The notes beneath the pieces were generated by a model. It was not told the origin of the DNA. It saw only the letters and a list, made by a program, of their open reading frames with translations, and did not search any database. DNA of 64,000 nt from Cercophora sp. LCS_1 (Eukaryota > Ascomycota > Sordariomycetes > Sordariales > Lasiosphaeriaceae). Below, piece by piece: positions 1-11,490 of the stretch. The stretch lies in assembly GCA_036250225.1 (NCBI GenBank), contig JAPZLL010000021.1, forward strand, positions 434,001 to 498,000. Direction: 5' to 3'. The translations under genes were made by a program, and so were the position numbers. Each line of letters begins with the position of its first letter. The first letter of the stretch is position 1.

Positions 1-1081
1 GGCGGGTCCGCGGAGGTGGTTTGGATTGTTACAAGGTCCCAAGCATGGGAGCCGGACTTCGACTTGTCGATAAACTCTCAAGGCTGGCGTCGGCTGTAGT
101 AGAGACGCCTTGGTCATTTGTGTTAGATAAGTAGTGCTTGAATCGTTCAGTCGAGGCCGCCGTGATCCACATTTGATATCCATCGGCCCGGACGAAGCCG
201 TGAAGGTAAGGTGGAGCCGGCATGCCGTGGTTGGATTACGCCAGAGGCGATTATTCCCGGCAAAGTTGTGACGAAGAAAATCGGCAAACCGAATGCAGTT
301 GGTCGCATGGAGGTCAATTACCACTTCCAGCCGACGTCAAGGGAAACCTCCGATACCTTCAACCAGCATTTTGGGCTCTTAGATCTCTTAGATATCCACT
401 GATGCGCTTGAATTCTGAGCTTGCCCCTCTTCTGTAGATGGGCCCGACGGTCTTGTGTGACGTTTTTCTGGTCAGAGGTTTGCTCGGGGCTGAAGGGCGT
501 GAAGTCGAGTCGTGGTGATCTGCACCTGTAGGGGGCTGCAGTTCGAGCCTCGGACAAATTGGTATTGATCATCCTTCCTCTCGAGAGTGATCTTGCTGTT
601 TGGATGCTGCGATCTGCTTGGGGATCTTGTCAGTGGAGAACGAATTCGACCTTGGGGGGATGTGTTTTTACCCGGCTTGCTCTTGCCACTTTCGTTCAAC
701 CCCACCTTCCTCCAACCCAAAAACCCGGTGAGGATGCATGATGGTGTGGACATGCGACAATCCGCTCAAGGCATCCAAATTCCCAACCAAACCATCAGGC
801 AGCAGAATTCCGATCTCAAACAGCAATCATGTTCTCAGCGTTTTGACCAGGGGGCCGTGGAGTTGGACAGGCAACGAACAACAACAAAGCGTTGCATCGG
901 GTAAAACAATAATACCACCTTCCAACCTGCCGTGTCGGCCACTATTTCAGGCAACCTCCAAAACATCGTTCTACATAAACGACGAAGCAGCAAAAATAAA
1001 CCACCATCTCACATCCTCTCATGGTATCAAACACCACACCGAGCACCGCCCAGCCCATCCCATCCCAGTCCAACTTTCAAG
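1..1081. other. Intergenic, no gene recognised
   Basis: Only short overlapping frames on both strands, with no domain, consistent codon pattern or credible splice structure. The 3' part holds the presumed 5' flank of the gene starting at 1082. Confidence 0.5.
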
Positions 1082-1798
1082 ATGGCATCCCCACCCAAAG
1101 TCCGTTTCTCAAACCCCAGCGTCACCTCCTCCGATAAAGCCCTCCCCTGGGAACTCCCCGTCCCCGTCTGCCCCTTTTGGGACACGATAAAATACTGCTA
1201 CGCGACCGCCTTTCTCGGCAGCTTCTCCGCCTCCGAACTCGCCTCCCTCCCGATTGATCCCAACTCCAACCCGCCCAACAACGAGAAATGGGCCCTTCTC
1301 CTCTCCCTGCTTCAAGCCAAACTGTCTTCGTCACCTGCCGATCTCGACTTCCAGTCCTGGTACGACCTCAACCTGGGCGTCTCCTGCTTCCAGGAGGAAC
1401 TCAATCTCCCCGAAGCAGAGGACACGTTCAAGGAGATGGTGCGTCGGAGCGAGGGACACAGGCCGGTTGAGATTGCAGAGCACTGTTTGGCGGACTACTA
1501 TGTACGTGTTGGGAGGTTTGAAGAGGGCGAGGCGATAGAGAGGCGAGTGGTGGCGTGGATGGACTCAAGGCCGCACTTGGGGCCGGGGACGCCGCAGGCT
1601 ATCAATGGGCGGAGGATCATTGCGCGGGCACTTTGGGGACAGGAGAGGCGGGAGGAGGCCGAAGCGTTGATGCGGGAGATTGAGAAGCTGACGGAGGAGA
1701 TGGAGGGGAAGTGGGCGGTTTACAAGGAGGAGGAAGAGAGGTTGAATGAGGTTATGAGGGCCAAGTTGGCGGTGGGGGATTATACGGGGGTTGAATAG
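1082..1798 (+). CDS. TPR-like helical repeat protein, 238 aa, function unknown
   Basis: Single-exon gene. The first in-frame ATG preceding globular sequence is at 1082 (context AAGATGG); the frame is open upstream but has no ATG with a better context. The N-terminal 30 residues are Pro/Ser rich. From about residue 85 the protein is made of paired amphipathic helices resembling tetratricopeptide repeats, including EEELNLPEAEDTFKEMV and VGRFEEGEAIERRVV, each with the small-Ala-Glu spacing of TPR helix pairs. The last 60 residues are a charged Glu/Lys helix. No signal peptide or membrane segment. Many fungal genomes carry such short TPR-like hypothetical proteins; a role as a protein-binding scaffold is inference only. 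No neighbour suggests a pathway. Confidence 0.8.
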   Translation: MASPPKVRFSNPSVTSSDKALPWELPVPVCPFWDTIKYCYATAFLGSFSASELASLPIDPNSNPPNNEKWALLLSLLQAKLSSSPADLDFQSWYDLNLGVSCFQEELNLPEAEDTFKEMVRRSEGHRPVEIAEHCLADYYVRVGRFEEGEAIERRVVAWMDSRPHLGPGTPQAINGRRIIARALWGQERREEAEALMREIEKLTEEMEGKWAVYKEEEERLNEVMRAKLAVGDYTGVE

Positions 1799-2245
1799 GG
1801 TGTTAGGGATTGGCATCAGCGCCGGCAGACAAGTCGAGGTGTTGTTTTGGTGTAGGTGGCAGGTGCGATGTTTGTCGTGTTCGAGTCGGGCCCAGTTCGA
1901 GGCCGCAAACCTTGATCTAATGGAACTCGATCTAGGCATGCAATATAATGCTCAATGGCTTTTGAAGTGCATCCGAGGCCTCCGGACTACCAGTAGAGGT
2001 CTATATATTGTCTCTTGTGTTTTTCATGAATGAGGGACAACCTGTTACGCACATTCCGGATCGTGAACCCGGGCAAGCAGGGAGGGAAGGAACCATGTTG
2101 CTGTGCCGCCCACCCGCGACACGCAACACGTAATCACCCCTGACTTTCGTGCAGCCCAAGCCCATCCTCCTTCACTCACCGAAGGCGTGCAGATTTCTCC
2201 CCTATTTTGCGATATCTTCCACAACAGCCAATCCATCGGCGCAAA
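1799..2245. other. Intergenic
   Basis: 3' flank of the TPR-like gene followed by the presumed promoter of the NIPA-type gene. No TATA box or repeat seen. Confidence 0.5.
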
Positions 2246-3370
2246 ATGTCATTCAACTCCACCCCATCGAGCACCCTCGCCGAAGTTGACACCTCACCGT
2301 CGTCCACAAACATCGGCGTCCTCCTAGCAGTCTGCTCTTCCCTCGCAATCGGGACAAGCTACACAACCCTCAAACTCGGTCTCCGCGGCACCCGAACCGA
2401 TAGCCATGAATACCTTCGCAACCCGACCTGGTGGGCAGGCATGTCCCTCCACGCAATCGGCGAGTTGTTCAATTTCGCCGCGTACACATTCGCCCCGGCA
2501 GTCCTTGTGACGCCCCTCGGCGCATTGAGCGTACTGACGGGTACCGTTTTGGGCGCCTATTTTCTAAAGGAGCGGTTGAATGTTGTTGGAAAGATGGGAT
2601 GCGCGCTGTGTCTTGTGGGTTCGGTGCTGGTTGTGGCGAATGCGCCGGAGGAGAGAGAGGTTGGCTCGGTGGATGAAATGGTGGCGCTTGCTTTGCGGCC
2701 TGGTTTTTTGGCTTTTGGAATTGGAGTTTTGGTCTATTGTGCTGCCATGGGATGGTTGGTCTGTCCGAGGTACGGAGGGAGGAATCCTTTGTTTCACTTG
2801 TCGGTGTGTGCTGGGATGGGCGCGGTCTCGGTGATGGCGCTCAAGGCGTTTGGGATTGCGATCAAGTTGACGGTTGAAGGCGACAATCAGTTCACGCGGG
2901 TATCGACGTGGTTATTTGGGCTGGCGGCGGCTGGGTGCATCGTGGTGCAGATGAACTATTTCAACAAGGCGTTGAGCGTGTTTCCGCAGTCTATGTAAGT
3001 TCATCCTGAGTTATGTGAGGAGAGAGCTGACGATTTGACTAGTGTGAGCCCGATTTATTACGTCACCTTCACGACAGCTGTCCTCACTGCTTCGTTTATT
3101 CTGTTTCAGGGCTTCAATATCACCGATGGGGTCAAGTCGGTGTCACTATTTGCGGGATTTCTGACCATTTTCACTGGCGTCTACCTGCTCAACTTCAACG
3201 GCAGCGATTTGGATGAGGGCTTATCTGATGCGAACTCGGAGCATGAGCTGGGATCTATTCGCTCCCTCGGGACATCGGCGAGCATGAGCGAGCAGAGCTT
3301 TGAGTTGAGACGGAGCGCAGACACATTAGCGCCCCGAGGTTCCGCCGTTTGGTCGAGGCGGAGGGCATGA
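2246..3370 (+). CDS. NIPA-type magnesium transporter (DUF803), 358 aa
   Basis: Two exons, 2246-2994 and 3043-3370, with a 48-nt intron (GTAAGT ... ACTAG). Splicing reads from FPQSI straight into VSPIYYVTFTTAVL, the conserved proline-containing segment of the NIPA/DUF803 family. About nine hydrophobic helices are visible, beginning with NIGVLLAVCSSLAIGTSYTTLK and including the family-typical GELFNFAAYTFAPAVLVTPL stretch. The final 50 residues are polar, Ser/Glu rich and probably cytosolic. Family members are Mg2+ transporters of plasma or endosomal membranes; substrate here is inferred from family. An ATG 39 nt upstream (2207) would add 13 residues, but 2246 gives the usual short polar N terminus. 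Length fits the family. No sign of damage. Confidence 0.93.
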
Positions 3371-3426
3371 ACGATATTCCATTAAGAATGCAGCACCTCA
3401 TTTTATATCTACCAAGTAAAAACAAT

Positions 3427-4533
3427 TCAAACAAGACAAAAGCGGACGGCTAGGCAGCCCCAAGCTGTAAGAAGACCATCAAAACCGCGGCATATCTTGT
3501 TCAAGTCAGCTGAGCTCTGGAGAGATAGAACCGCCACGCTGCGTATCAACATTAAAGCAAGATGAGAAAGGGACTTACGCGGCAGTAGTTCCCAGCGCTT
3601 CAAACGGCTTCGCAACCATTGCAAACGACACAACACCCAAGCACACGAGCACAAACAACGTAATCGTCACGAGCTTAGCAACCATTTTGTCCGCCAGCAC
3701 GTGCAACACCCACACCGGCGTGACGAGCATCACCAACCCCACGCCCGCAATCGCCAGCGAGACGAAACCGTCCATCTTGCTATCGGAGTAGTATTGCACC
3801 GCGCCAGCGTCATGGATGGACACCTGCCCCTGCTTCTCTTTGTCATGCCAGACGGGGAGCGTGCGCAATGTTCGGGAATAGTCAATTACACGCCGAAGGG
3901 GCTCTTTGCCCGCCGTAGGGTCGGAGGCGATGCATATCAGGTCTCCCTCGTTGTCAACGCCAAGGTAGGCGTGCTCGGCCGGGTCGATGGCGGCGTTGTT
4001 CCAGTTCTTGTGCCAGCGACGGAGGCTCTTGATGTCGCGTCTTGGCGCAGCTTGGTACTTTCTCATTGCGGTTTGTTGGAGCACTACTTTGTCTTTTGGT
4101 TGATTGTGCTTTGTCAGCTGGCCTATCCTGGGGGTAGGTACCTAAAGATGAGCAGGGAGGAAAGCCTACTATACTTGTAAAGTTTCTTTTGTATTTCCAA
4201 AGGCAGTTCTGCTCTCTCGCTTCCTTCGTCGCTCTCGAATGAGCCGCTGTTCGAGGGCGGTGTAGCATCCTCGTTCGCGTCGTCGAGCCTCCCGAGTCTT
4301 GACTCGAGCCTGACAATGTCATGCTGAAGATGTAGAATGGCTCGCGTGTTCAAAGCTGCGAAGCGACGGACGATGAAAAACTCATTCGCGGATGCAATGA
4401 GCTTCGAGTAGTGTCTGTACCCGATATGCCGCCAAGGTTGTCTTTCAATCTCAGATCGCGATATACTGGGTCGCTGGGTTGGACACGTGTGAGTGCTGCT
4501 CGACCCCGGACTGCTCGGGCGCAAGGAAGCCAT
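3427..4533 (-). CDS. DUF6594 family membrane protein, ~326 aa
   Basis: Reverse-strand gene with three inferred exons: 4533-4170, 4083-3579 and 3538-3427. The lengths 364+505+112 sum to a multiple of three. Exon 1 has the DUF6594 start (tyrosine-rich GYRHYSKLIASANEF, then FAALNTRAILHLQHDIVRLE and SRLGRLDD). Exon 2 has RDIKSLRRWHKNW and three C-terminal hydrophobic segments (GFVSLAIAGVGLVMLVTPVW, VTITLFVLVCLGVVSFAMVA). Exon 3 supplies VAVL, matching the family's C terminus. The second intron is only 40 nt; a later acceptor near 3517 would give a shorter tail. The start at 4533 (MASLRPSS) is chosen over 4668 because upstream residues look non-conserved. DUF6594 proteins are abundant in Pezizomycotina and have no established function. 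Confidence 0.8.
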
Positions 4534-5149
4534 TGATATGTGCTCGATTAGCAGCTTAGCCTCGTGAATTTTGAGTTGCGTTGTTTTGTCTCTTTCTGCT
4601 GGGTGGCAGAGGAAGAGGAGTAGGGGTTCAAGACACGGTGGAAGACATCGGCCCGGAGCCTTGCGCAAAAATAGGACGCTAGGAATTGATCAGCCAACCC
4701 CAAACCAGGCCTCCTTCCAGGCCACACAGTTTGGTGGCTGTACTAGCGGCGCTTGTGATATCGCGTACTAGAAACCTGCCCATGTACCTTTTGAAAATAG
4801 CCGCTAGGACATGTTTCAGGCCAACACAGGTCCGTAGAAGCTCGTTCCTTGGTCTTCACAAGCGGCCTTCTCAGCAAACATTAATCTCTAGAGGTGTCCT
4901 TGTTGCAGTGAGTATTAAACCATCAGCTTGTGTGGCCAATGTGCAGCGCTCTTCACAGGTTTATCATCTTCCTCAATTCGTATGCTTGAGTCCTGAGCGC
5001 CAGAGTAATTTTGGAGCCGGAAGGATTTTGCAGTCTCTACTTTGTTTTTTTTCTTCGCCTCGGAGACAATATGTCCGCTGGAACGTCCGTGGAGACGGAG
5101 ATTCCTCAAGAGTGTCTCCTTCCCATCCTTCGACGCCCCGGACCGATTT
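4534..5149. other. Intergenic / unresolved 5' exon region
   Basis: Lies between two genes reading outward. A 5' exon of the unknown gene at 5155-6558 may lie here (for example ATGTCCGCTGG at 5071), but no join is convincing. Confidence 0.35.
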
Positions 5150-5154
5150 TAGTC

Positions 5155-6558
5155 CCAGCGCACATCCAAGAGAGCAAGGAGGGCGAAGGCAAAAAGGGCT
5201 AGAGCAGAACCGGCCCCGCGCCGGTCCGCGGGGCGACCTCAGCACAATAACTCTTCAAAGAAAGCCGGAGGTGGAAATGATGGCAACAAAAACAACGGCG
5301 CCAACGACGGCGAAAATTCGGACTCGGACGCAGAAAACATCACCTCTCAGCTGGCATCGCAAGCTCTCACGGTCCTCAACCCCCTCTTCCAAGTCCGCAA
5401 CGCCATGACTCTATACCCTGGGTCCTCCCCCTGGGTCGCCGTCCTCGGCCAGCAAGCAGCACTCAAAGACCAAGCTCGCTCTCGTGTTCACACCCTCCTC
5501 TTCTCCGCCCCCGGGCCCTTCTCCACCGGCGCCCCGTCCCCGCCGAGTTCTCTGCCCTTCGCGAGCAAGCCTTGGCTTCGCAGGCCTCACTCGAACACTA
5601 CATAGCTAACGTCGTCTTTGACGAAGCCGACAAGGACTTTGGCGGCACGCCGGCAGCCGACTTGGCGGATTGGGGTCCCCTCGACATGGACGCGCTCCTC
5701 CGCGAGGTGGAAATGTCGCTGATTAAGCGGTGCCGGGGGTTCGATCGCGGTTGTGGACGAGCTGGAAGCACGTGGGCGGCAGAGGAATTGCGCTTGCTAG
5801 AGAGGGCGGATGTACGACTCGTTCAAGTCGTGTGCCGCATGGCAGGGTTTGTGGGGACATGCACGTTCGGGGCTCATTTGTCGACGGCAATATTGAATTT
5901 TCCGTTGCTCGCGGGCCAATCGGCAGGGAGGTACACCAAGGAGACCTTTCGGCATGTGACGTGTCCTGTTGACGAAGAGACGGGCATGGGGAGAAGAGGG
6001 CTTGTTGGCGCGTATCTGCGCGTCGTCCTTCGGGCGGTGGTGGCGAAGACAGAGCTGCCAGCGATGGAGATGGTGATCAAAATTGCTGCGAGTCGGCCTG
6101 GAAGCGGCGAGTTGACCGATGAGTACAAGGCTTGGCTGCGGTCCTTTGCGACGGATGAGGCGATCGGTGCGGCTCAGATGGAGTTTCTCGAACGCCGTGC
6201 AAAGAGCCAGAGGCTGCGGCGTGACAAGCGGGTTGATCCCGGATCCGAAGAATTGCGCTATCATTTTCTCAACGGCGTCGATCGCGCGGGTGTTGTGACG
6301 CTCGCTTTGATTGAGACGATTGGCTCGCTGAAGCTCCCAGTTGCAATCAAGGAGGCGCTGCCCGAGGACCTTGTCAAGATGGGGTGGAGTTATGATGTTC
6401 GGCCGGATGGGTCGGTGCGATACTGGAGGCGTGAATTGAAAGCGGCTCGCCAGGGCAACATGGTGCGGGAAGGGGTTTTCAAGGTGACCATGGATGGGAA
6501 AGTGCTTGAGCTGTTGGGGGCGAACCCCCGTGAGGCTGCGTTGAAGCCACGGCATTGA
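5155..6558 (+). pseudogene. Unknown fungal protein gene with apparent -1 frameshift
   Basis: Two reading frames join into one protein. The upstream frame runs from about 5157 (after a TTTTAG/CCCAG acceptor-like sequence) through a Lys/Arg-rich and Asn/Gly/Asp-rich linker, then TSQLASQALTVLNPLFQ and TLYPGSSPWVAVLGQQAALK. Near 5540 the coding sense moves to a second frame, PAEFSALREQALASQASLEH onward, open to the stop at 6558. One extra C in the GCCCC run at about 5540-5545 would give an uninterrupted reading. The larger part is about 330 residues, mostly helical, with no catalytic motif, signal peptide or membrane segment that I recognise. It could be a real pseudogene lesion or a homopolymer error in the assembly. 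The true 5' end is unresolved. Confidence 0.55.
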
Positions 6559-7914
6559 GCTTTCCCCGGAACCAGTGTGTGTTTTGTGTTTTTGCATCGG
6601 GGCCGTGGGCCTGGGGCTTCCGAAATCTTTGTCTTGTAGTTTTAGTTTGCATTTTGCGGACACCATCTCTGTGGCACGACAAATTGCGTTTCAAAACTGG
6701 CATTTTAACCTGTCTGATACACGTTGAAAGCTTGATCTTTGCAGAATCATGGGGAAGGATGGGATTGATAGGGAGGGCTGCAATCATGCGATTATGTTTG
6801 TCTGCGGGACCAATTCTTTCCCTGGTGTTGACTCTCTCGACACTTCCATGGTGATGATGATTTGGTGTAATGCCCCGAACCCAAGTTAAACGTCTGAAAT
6901 CTGGCATCCCCAAAGTTAACTCTGCTGGTGAAGTTATACGTAGGTACGTAGCATTTGGAGTGCTTCGCTGAGGCAATCAAGGTAGGTAAGGTACCTTACG
7001 CCCAGGATGGACTGAGGTGCCCAGGACCATGAGTCATGAACAGCCCTCGGTTTCCTGTCTGGAGCTTTCCACTTTCCATAATGCGGGTACAAAGCTCGGC
7101 TCCAAAACATGGCGCTGCTAAGGTTTGTCTCACCAGACACAGCACAGCCAAGTCGTCGCTCAACACGCCTAATAATAACCCCGACGCCTCAATACTGGTC
7201 ATACGGTGGTTTCGCGTCCTCAGCATGTCGTTTGCCGTCGTCTGCCCTCGGCCAGCCAGCACGCAAACGACTTGCACGGACATCTGCCTCTCCCGACCGA
7301 AGGCCGCATGGCCGCGTCAGTGCAAATGCGAGGTGGCCCCATCATGCAATCGGCTTGAGCGACCAGTTTGATTTGGCTGACAACGGGGAGAGGGCCCCAT
7401 TCCTGCCACAAACCTGCAGGATTTCGTCTTGTCTGGGGGCTGTCTCGACCTTGTCGTTTCCGTGACACACCGATTCGTCGAATCGGCATCGCAGCGCCGG
7501 ATGCCCGGGGCGCAAGCAAGACCGGTGTTTACGAATCCGTGACGTCAAGAAAAGCGGATTCCAACACTATGAGACCCAATTGGAATGCAACAACAAGAAA
7601 AAGGACTCACCTTCTTTTTCCCACACAAAAAACATTGAATCCATGTGGATCTCCCGGCCCCAAGCCTTTTCGTTTCCAGCTTTCCCAGCTTGGCAGCGCG
7701 GAGCCAGGTTTTTTTTTTTGGGGACGCATCACGATGCAAACGTCATGGCCAGCACATAGAGCTCGGGCAGCACAGCTGGACCACCTGTGTATATGAAGGT
7801 GGCATGTCCGCCCTCCCTTTTCCCACACAGCATTACTTTTCAGCTCTCATCATCGAAACTTGACTTATCATTCGTCCAAGACAACCGCTCGCTTTTCCCA
7901 CAATTCCAGCCAAA
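6559..7914. other. Intergenic, ~1.36 kb
   Basis: No supported gene. Contains an 11-T run near 7711 and, at the 3' end, the promoter of the secreted protein at 7915. Confidence 0.5.
7790..7797 (+). promoter_or_regulatory. TATA-like box for the 7915 gene
   Basis: TATATGAA lies about 118 nt upstream of the ATG at 7915 and is followed by a pyrimidine-rich leader. Assignment is by position only. Confidence 0.4.
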
Positions 7915-8481
7915 ATGCGCTATACAATCCTCACCGCCGCCCTTGCCTCGATGGCCGTGGTATGTTGCCCCATCCATTCCCATTCCCATTACTCCCTGTC
8001 TTCAAACCCAGGTAGCGCATGGTCATCTGACTCTGGTAATTATGCTCAGGCCCAAACCGTCACTGTCTCCAACATCGTCGTCCTCAGCACCATCGCCTCC
8101 GAGGCGACCTCGGTCCGGTCGTCCGTCCAGTCCCAGTTCACCGGCGGCGTCAACTCCATCACCTCCAAGGCAACCTCGGTGCTGTCGTCCGTCCAGTCCG
8201 AGCTCACGGGCGGCGTCAGCTCCATCCGCAGCGAGGCCAGCAAATCGGTCAACTCGCTCGAGTCCCAGCTGTCCACCGCCACCGGCACCGCCCGCGAGTC
8301 CATCAGCCGCGCGATTGCGTCGTTCGCCAGCTCGGTTAGCGCGCGCATCTCCTCCGCGTCGGGGAGCATCAAGTCGGCTGTTTCGACCGCCACGGCTACC
8401 GGTGCTGCTGCGCCCATGAAGACGGGTGCTGTTGCTGTTGGCGCCTTGTTCGGTGGTGCTGCTGTTTTGGCCAATTTGTAA
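7915..8481 (+). CDS. Small secreted Ser/Thr-rich protein, probable GPI-anchored, 158 aa
   Basis: Two exons, 7915-7959 and 8050-8481. The 90-nt intron (GTATGT ... GCTCAG) is a multiple of three and stop-free, so an unspliced message would also be readable; splicing is preferred because it places the signal sequence MRYTILTAALASMAV directly before AQTVTVSN, a normal signal-peptidase context. The mature part contains two imperfect repeats of about 22 residues (SEATSVRSSVQSQFTGGVNS and SKATSVLSSVQSELTGGVSS), then further Ser-rich amphipathic helix. The C terminus is Gly/Ala-rich and hydrophobic (TGAVAVGALFGGAAVLANL) as in GPI-attachment signals. A cell-wall or cell-surface protein is likely; no enzyme domain is seen. 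Confidence 0.85.
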   Translation: MRYTILTAALASMAVVCCPIHSHSHYSLSSNPGSAWSSDSGNYAQAQTVTVSNIVVLSTIASEATSVRSSVQSQFTGGVNSITSKATSVLSSVQSELTGGVSSIRSEASKSVNSLESQLSTATGTARESISRAIASFASSVSARISSASGSIKSAVSTATATGAAAPMKTGAVAVGALFGGAAVLANL

Positions 8482-10686
8482 GGTTGGGGGGGGGGGGGGT
8501 GGGTGTTGAATGATTGGGGAAAAAGATGTAATTGTACGGGATGCAATTTGGATGGGATATGACTTGCTAGGGATAGGATAGGGTTTAGACAAATGGTACC
8601 GTCATAATGCAAATGCCAAGTTTGAGGCGATCGTCTGTGAGAGTTTCGTGCATCTGTCGCAGTTGTCCTGGAGCAAAACAATCTTTTACCCGCTGCATTA
8701 TCGACAGGGCCAGGGGCAAACCGCTGGGCATGCCAAGTTCGCGGATGGATGCCAATACTAACACGACGCTGAAGATTCCGTCGGCCTATTGTCATCTGAA
8801 ACAGGAGACGAGGCTACAGTTGGTTGTATGAGCGGTCGGAGGTTAAACTGTATTGAATATTGCAATTGTTGTTCCGTTCTGGCGTTTGGGCTGATTCGAC
8901 AGCCTGTACTAACAGTTTTGCACCAAGATATGGCGGGGTGCTGTTAGGGGCTGGATCAAGTGCGCGAGTCGATCTGAAGGCCACGGTCGAACGTCAACTG
9001 TTGAGCGTCTGGTGACCAAACTGAGGGCACTTCCTTCCCTGGGGGTAATTCGGGTCAGTATTCGTTGAAAACACATGGCTTGTATCTCCTCCCGTCTCCC
9101 CGGCGTCCACAAATTAGCCCCGAGGCTTTTGATGGGGCCGCCGGCACCGGGTTACGGAAAAGGAGCAGACAGTGCTGGATCTTCCGTGCTTCCGGCGTAA
9201 GAAATTGTCCCGGATTTTGCGTCCTCCCGTTCAAGAGTGGAAGGAATACCTCCGCTGTTGGCTTACACATCTGATATTCTGATGCGTTTGCATCTCCCCT
9301 GTCCAGCCGTGCTTGCATCTCGATGGGCCAAGCATTCGGGTCACCTCTCAATATCAGGCCTACTCAGTATCGGAGAATTTACGAGGTTTTTCCCAATGAC
9401 GTGGGTGGCTTGACTTCTAGGTATTGTACGATTGAGAGTGCTAAGCGTCGTGAGGCTTCTTACGACGTGGGAGTCTAGGCGTCGAATACTGCGGGACCAA
9501 CCAGCAGCAGCCTCCATATTCGACGAGGTGGACGACAAGTTGTGATGATAAACGCTTTTACATAATGAACAAAACGCATGGCGGTGTGTTGTCTCCGAAA
9601 ATTAGGCCGTCGTCTCCTTTGGGCCAGCTAGGCGAGGAAACGGGCCAGCACCGGGACGGGCGTGGAGAAATTATAGACCACCCAGCGCGAATAGCCGCAG
9701 CTGCCAATGGCACGCCGTGGTCGGGCAAAACAAGTTTAACCTGCAGCGGTTCTGGCTACCGGGCTCTCGCTGTCGATCTTTCCCCATTCCACGGCTCACA
9801 TCCTTCAGCTGAAGCGGAGAAATGTAACTCTGTTTCTGCACATCGTTTTCTTTAATATAGTGTTGCGGAGGATCTGAGATTAATCAAACTCTATTCTTAA
9901 ATATGGCAACATCAGACTCGATGTTCAGGGGAGGGAGGATATGTGGTTGTGCTGTCCTCGTCTCTTTGGCGGATCGGGTTTGATCCCGGTAGTTTGGACG
10001 CCACAACAACGGGCTCGGGGATTTGTTACTGAATGAGTCCCCCAGTGACGTTTCAAACAAGAAGAAAATAGATATGCGATAGGATGCTTCCACTTGCACA
10101 GCAACAGTTAAGCAGCCGTCCTGGAGCAAACACCTTCCCGTCTGAACAAGCGACTCTATGTTTTATGAAGTTTAGGAGACCACCGTAGCAGTTCCACAGG
10201 CTAGACGCCGCGGTTCTGTAGTGATGTCATTTTCGACTTAGTGCATATGGAAACATGCAGTGCGTAGTGTTTATCTAGAGTGGGTGCAACGCTGTCCAGA
10301 CCTTTCCTACCGCCAACCCGTCAACCGAATCTTCAGTTTCTTGGAACGGCTCTTTTCTCTTGATGCTTGGCATGCGCGGCAGTCCTCAGACGCCATCTCT
10401 CAGACGGCGTCTTGCGATGTTTTGCAGCGGAAGGTGGTCCCGGTGATGTCGATCATCGGAAGACAAACGGTTCTCTTCCATAGTGGTCACCAAGTGGCCC
10501 GAATTCTGCGTCTCACAAGGTCACCATGAAGCCAAAGGGAAAAAAAGTATAAAGAAGAACTGAATATCCATCCTCAAGCCATCTCTCTCTCCTCAGCATC
10601 GGACACGGGCAGCACAGAGCGCGTCAAGAGTCTCAGACTTGGCTTCACACCCACCATCCTGACCATCCCCGTTCATCATCGCCAAC
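8482..10686. other. Intergenic, ~2.2 kb
   Basis: Starts with a 14-G run just after the preceding stop. Short frames on both strands lack domains or credible introns. The last 150 nt form the promoter of the gene at 10687. Confidence 0.5.
10548..10554 (+). promoter_or_regulatory. TATA box for the 10687 gene
   Basis: TATAAAG about 139 nt before the start codon, after an A-rich stretch and before a CT-rich leader, a normal fungal core-promoter layout. Confidence 0.5.
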
Positions 10687-11490
10687 ATGCAGCTTTCCAG
10701 CTTCTTCTCCTTCGCAGCCTTTGCGGCGTGCGTCACTTCGGGTACGACGCCCTAGTGCTTGTCTTGACACGAAGACGCCCAACCTGACAAAGTCTACAGT
10801 CTTTTCCGTCCCCGTGGAACACACCCTTGAGACCACCTCCCTCGTGGAGCGTACCGGCTTCGCCGCTCCCGCTGAAGCTTGCTACACCGAGGTCAAGAAG
10901 AAGTGTGATGACATCAGTACGTCACTTCCACCCAGTCCTCTTCTCACGCCACTCGCCCTCCACTCCATTCCCTCCCCTACCTCTCCTTCTCTATCCTCCA
11001 TCCACCACTCCTGCAAACAAAGGGAGGAAACACTAACACCCATTCACCAGCCGCCAAAATCGGAGCCGACGCAACAATCGACGTCGACCTCACCGCCAAA
11101 ATTATCGCCGATCTCGACATCATCGTCAACCTCATCGTCACCCTCGGCGCCGATCTCACCGCCAAAGCCAAGCCCGGCGGTCTCGCCGTCGCCGACGTCA
11201 AGGCCTGTGCTACCGCCGTTATCGCCATTATCAACCTGTGCGCTTCGGTGCTGCTCAAGATCCATGCTGCTGTTGCTGCCAAGGTCAGTCTGAGCATCTT
11301 TGCGGCGGTGCTGCTCAAGTTGGGCGCCGGTGTCAAGGTTCTGATTGACTTGTTGATTGGGGTCTGCTTGGGCAAGGTTGGCGGTCTGTTGGCTGTTGAC
11401 GTGCTGTTGCTTGCTGATGTTGTGGTGTTGTTGACTGGGTGTCTTGGCGTTTTTGTGGATGCTTGCTTGAAGTTGGGTGTTGCTTTGTAA
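10687..11490 (+). CDS. Secreted hydrophobic Ala/Leu/Val-rich protein, 203 aa, unknown family
   Basis: Three exons: 10687-10741, 10800-10916 and 11051-11490 (612 nt in all). Both introns have GTACG donors and CAG acceptors (CTACAG, CACCAG). Exon 1 is a signal peptide (MQLSSFFSFAAFAACVTS). Exon 2 encodes a short region with two cysteines (ACYTEVKKKCDD). Exon 3 is strikingly hydrophobic, with repeated segments of about 20-25 residues (DLTAKIIADLDIIVNLIVTL; VKACATAVIAIINLCASVLL; VDVLLLADVVVLLTGCLGVF). The regular Asp/Lys-flanked aliphatic blocks look like amphipathic or surface-active helices rather than classical transmembrane helices. It has too few cysteines and no cysteine doublets, so it is not a hydrophobin. 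I do not recognise the family. Confidence 0.85.

Noticed and set aside
500..560. tRNA-like GTTCGAGCC near 540
   Set aside because: Acceptor and anticodon stems cannot be paired around it.
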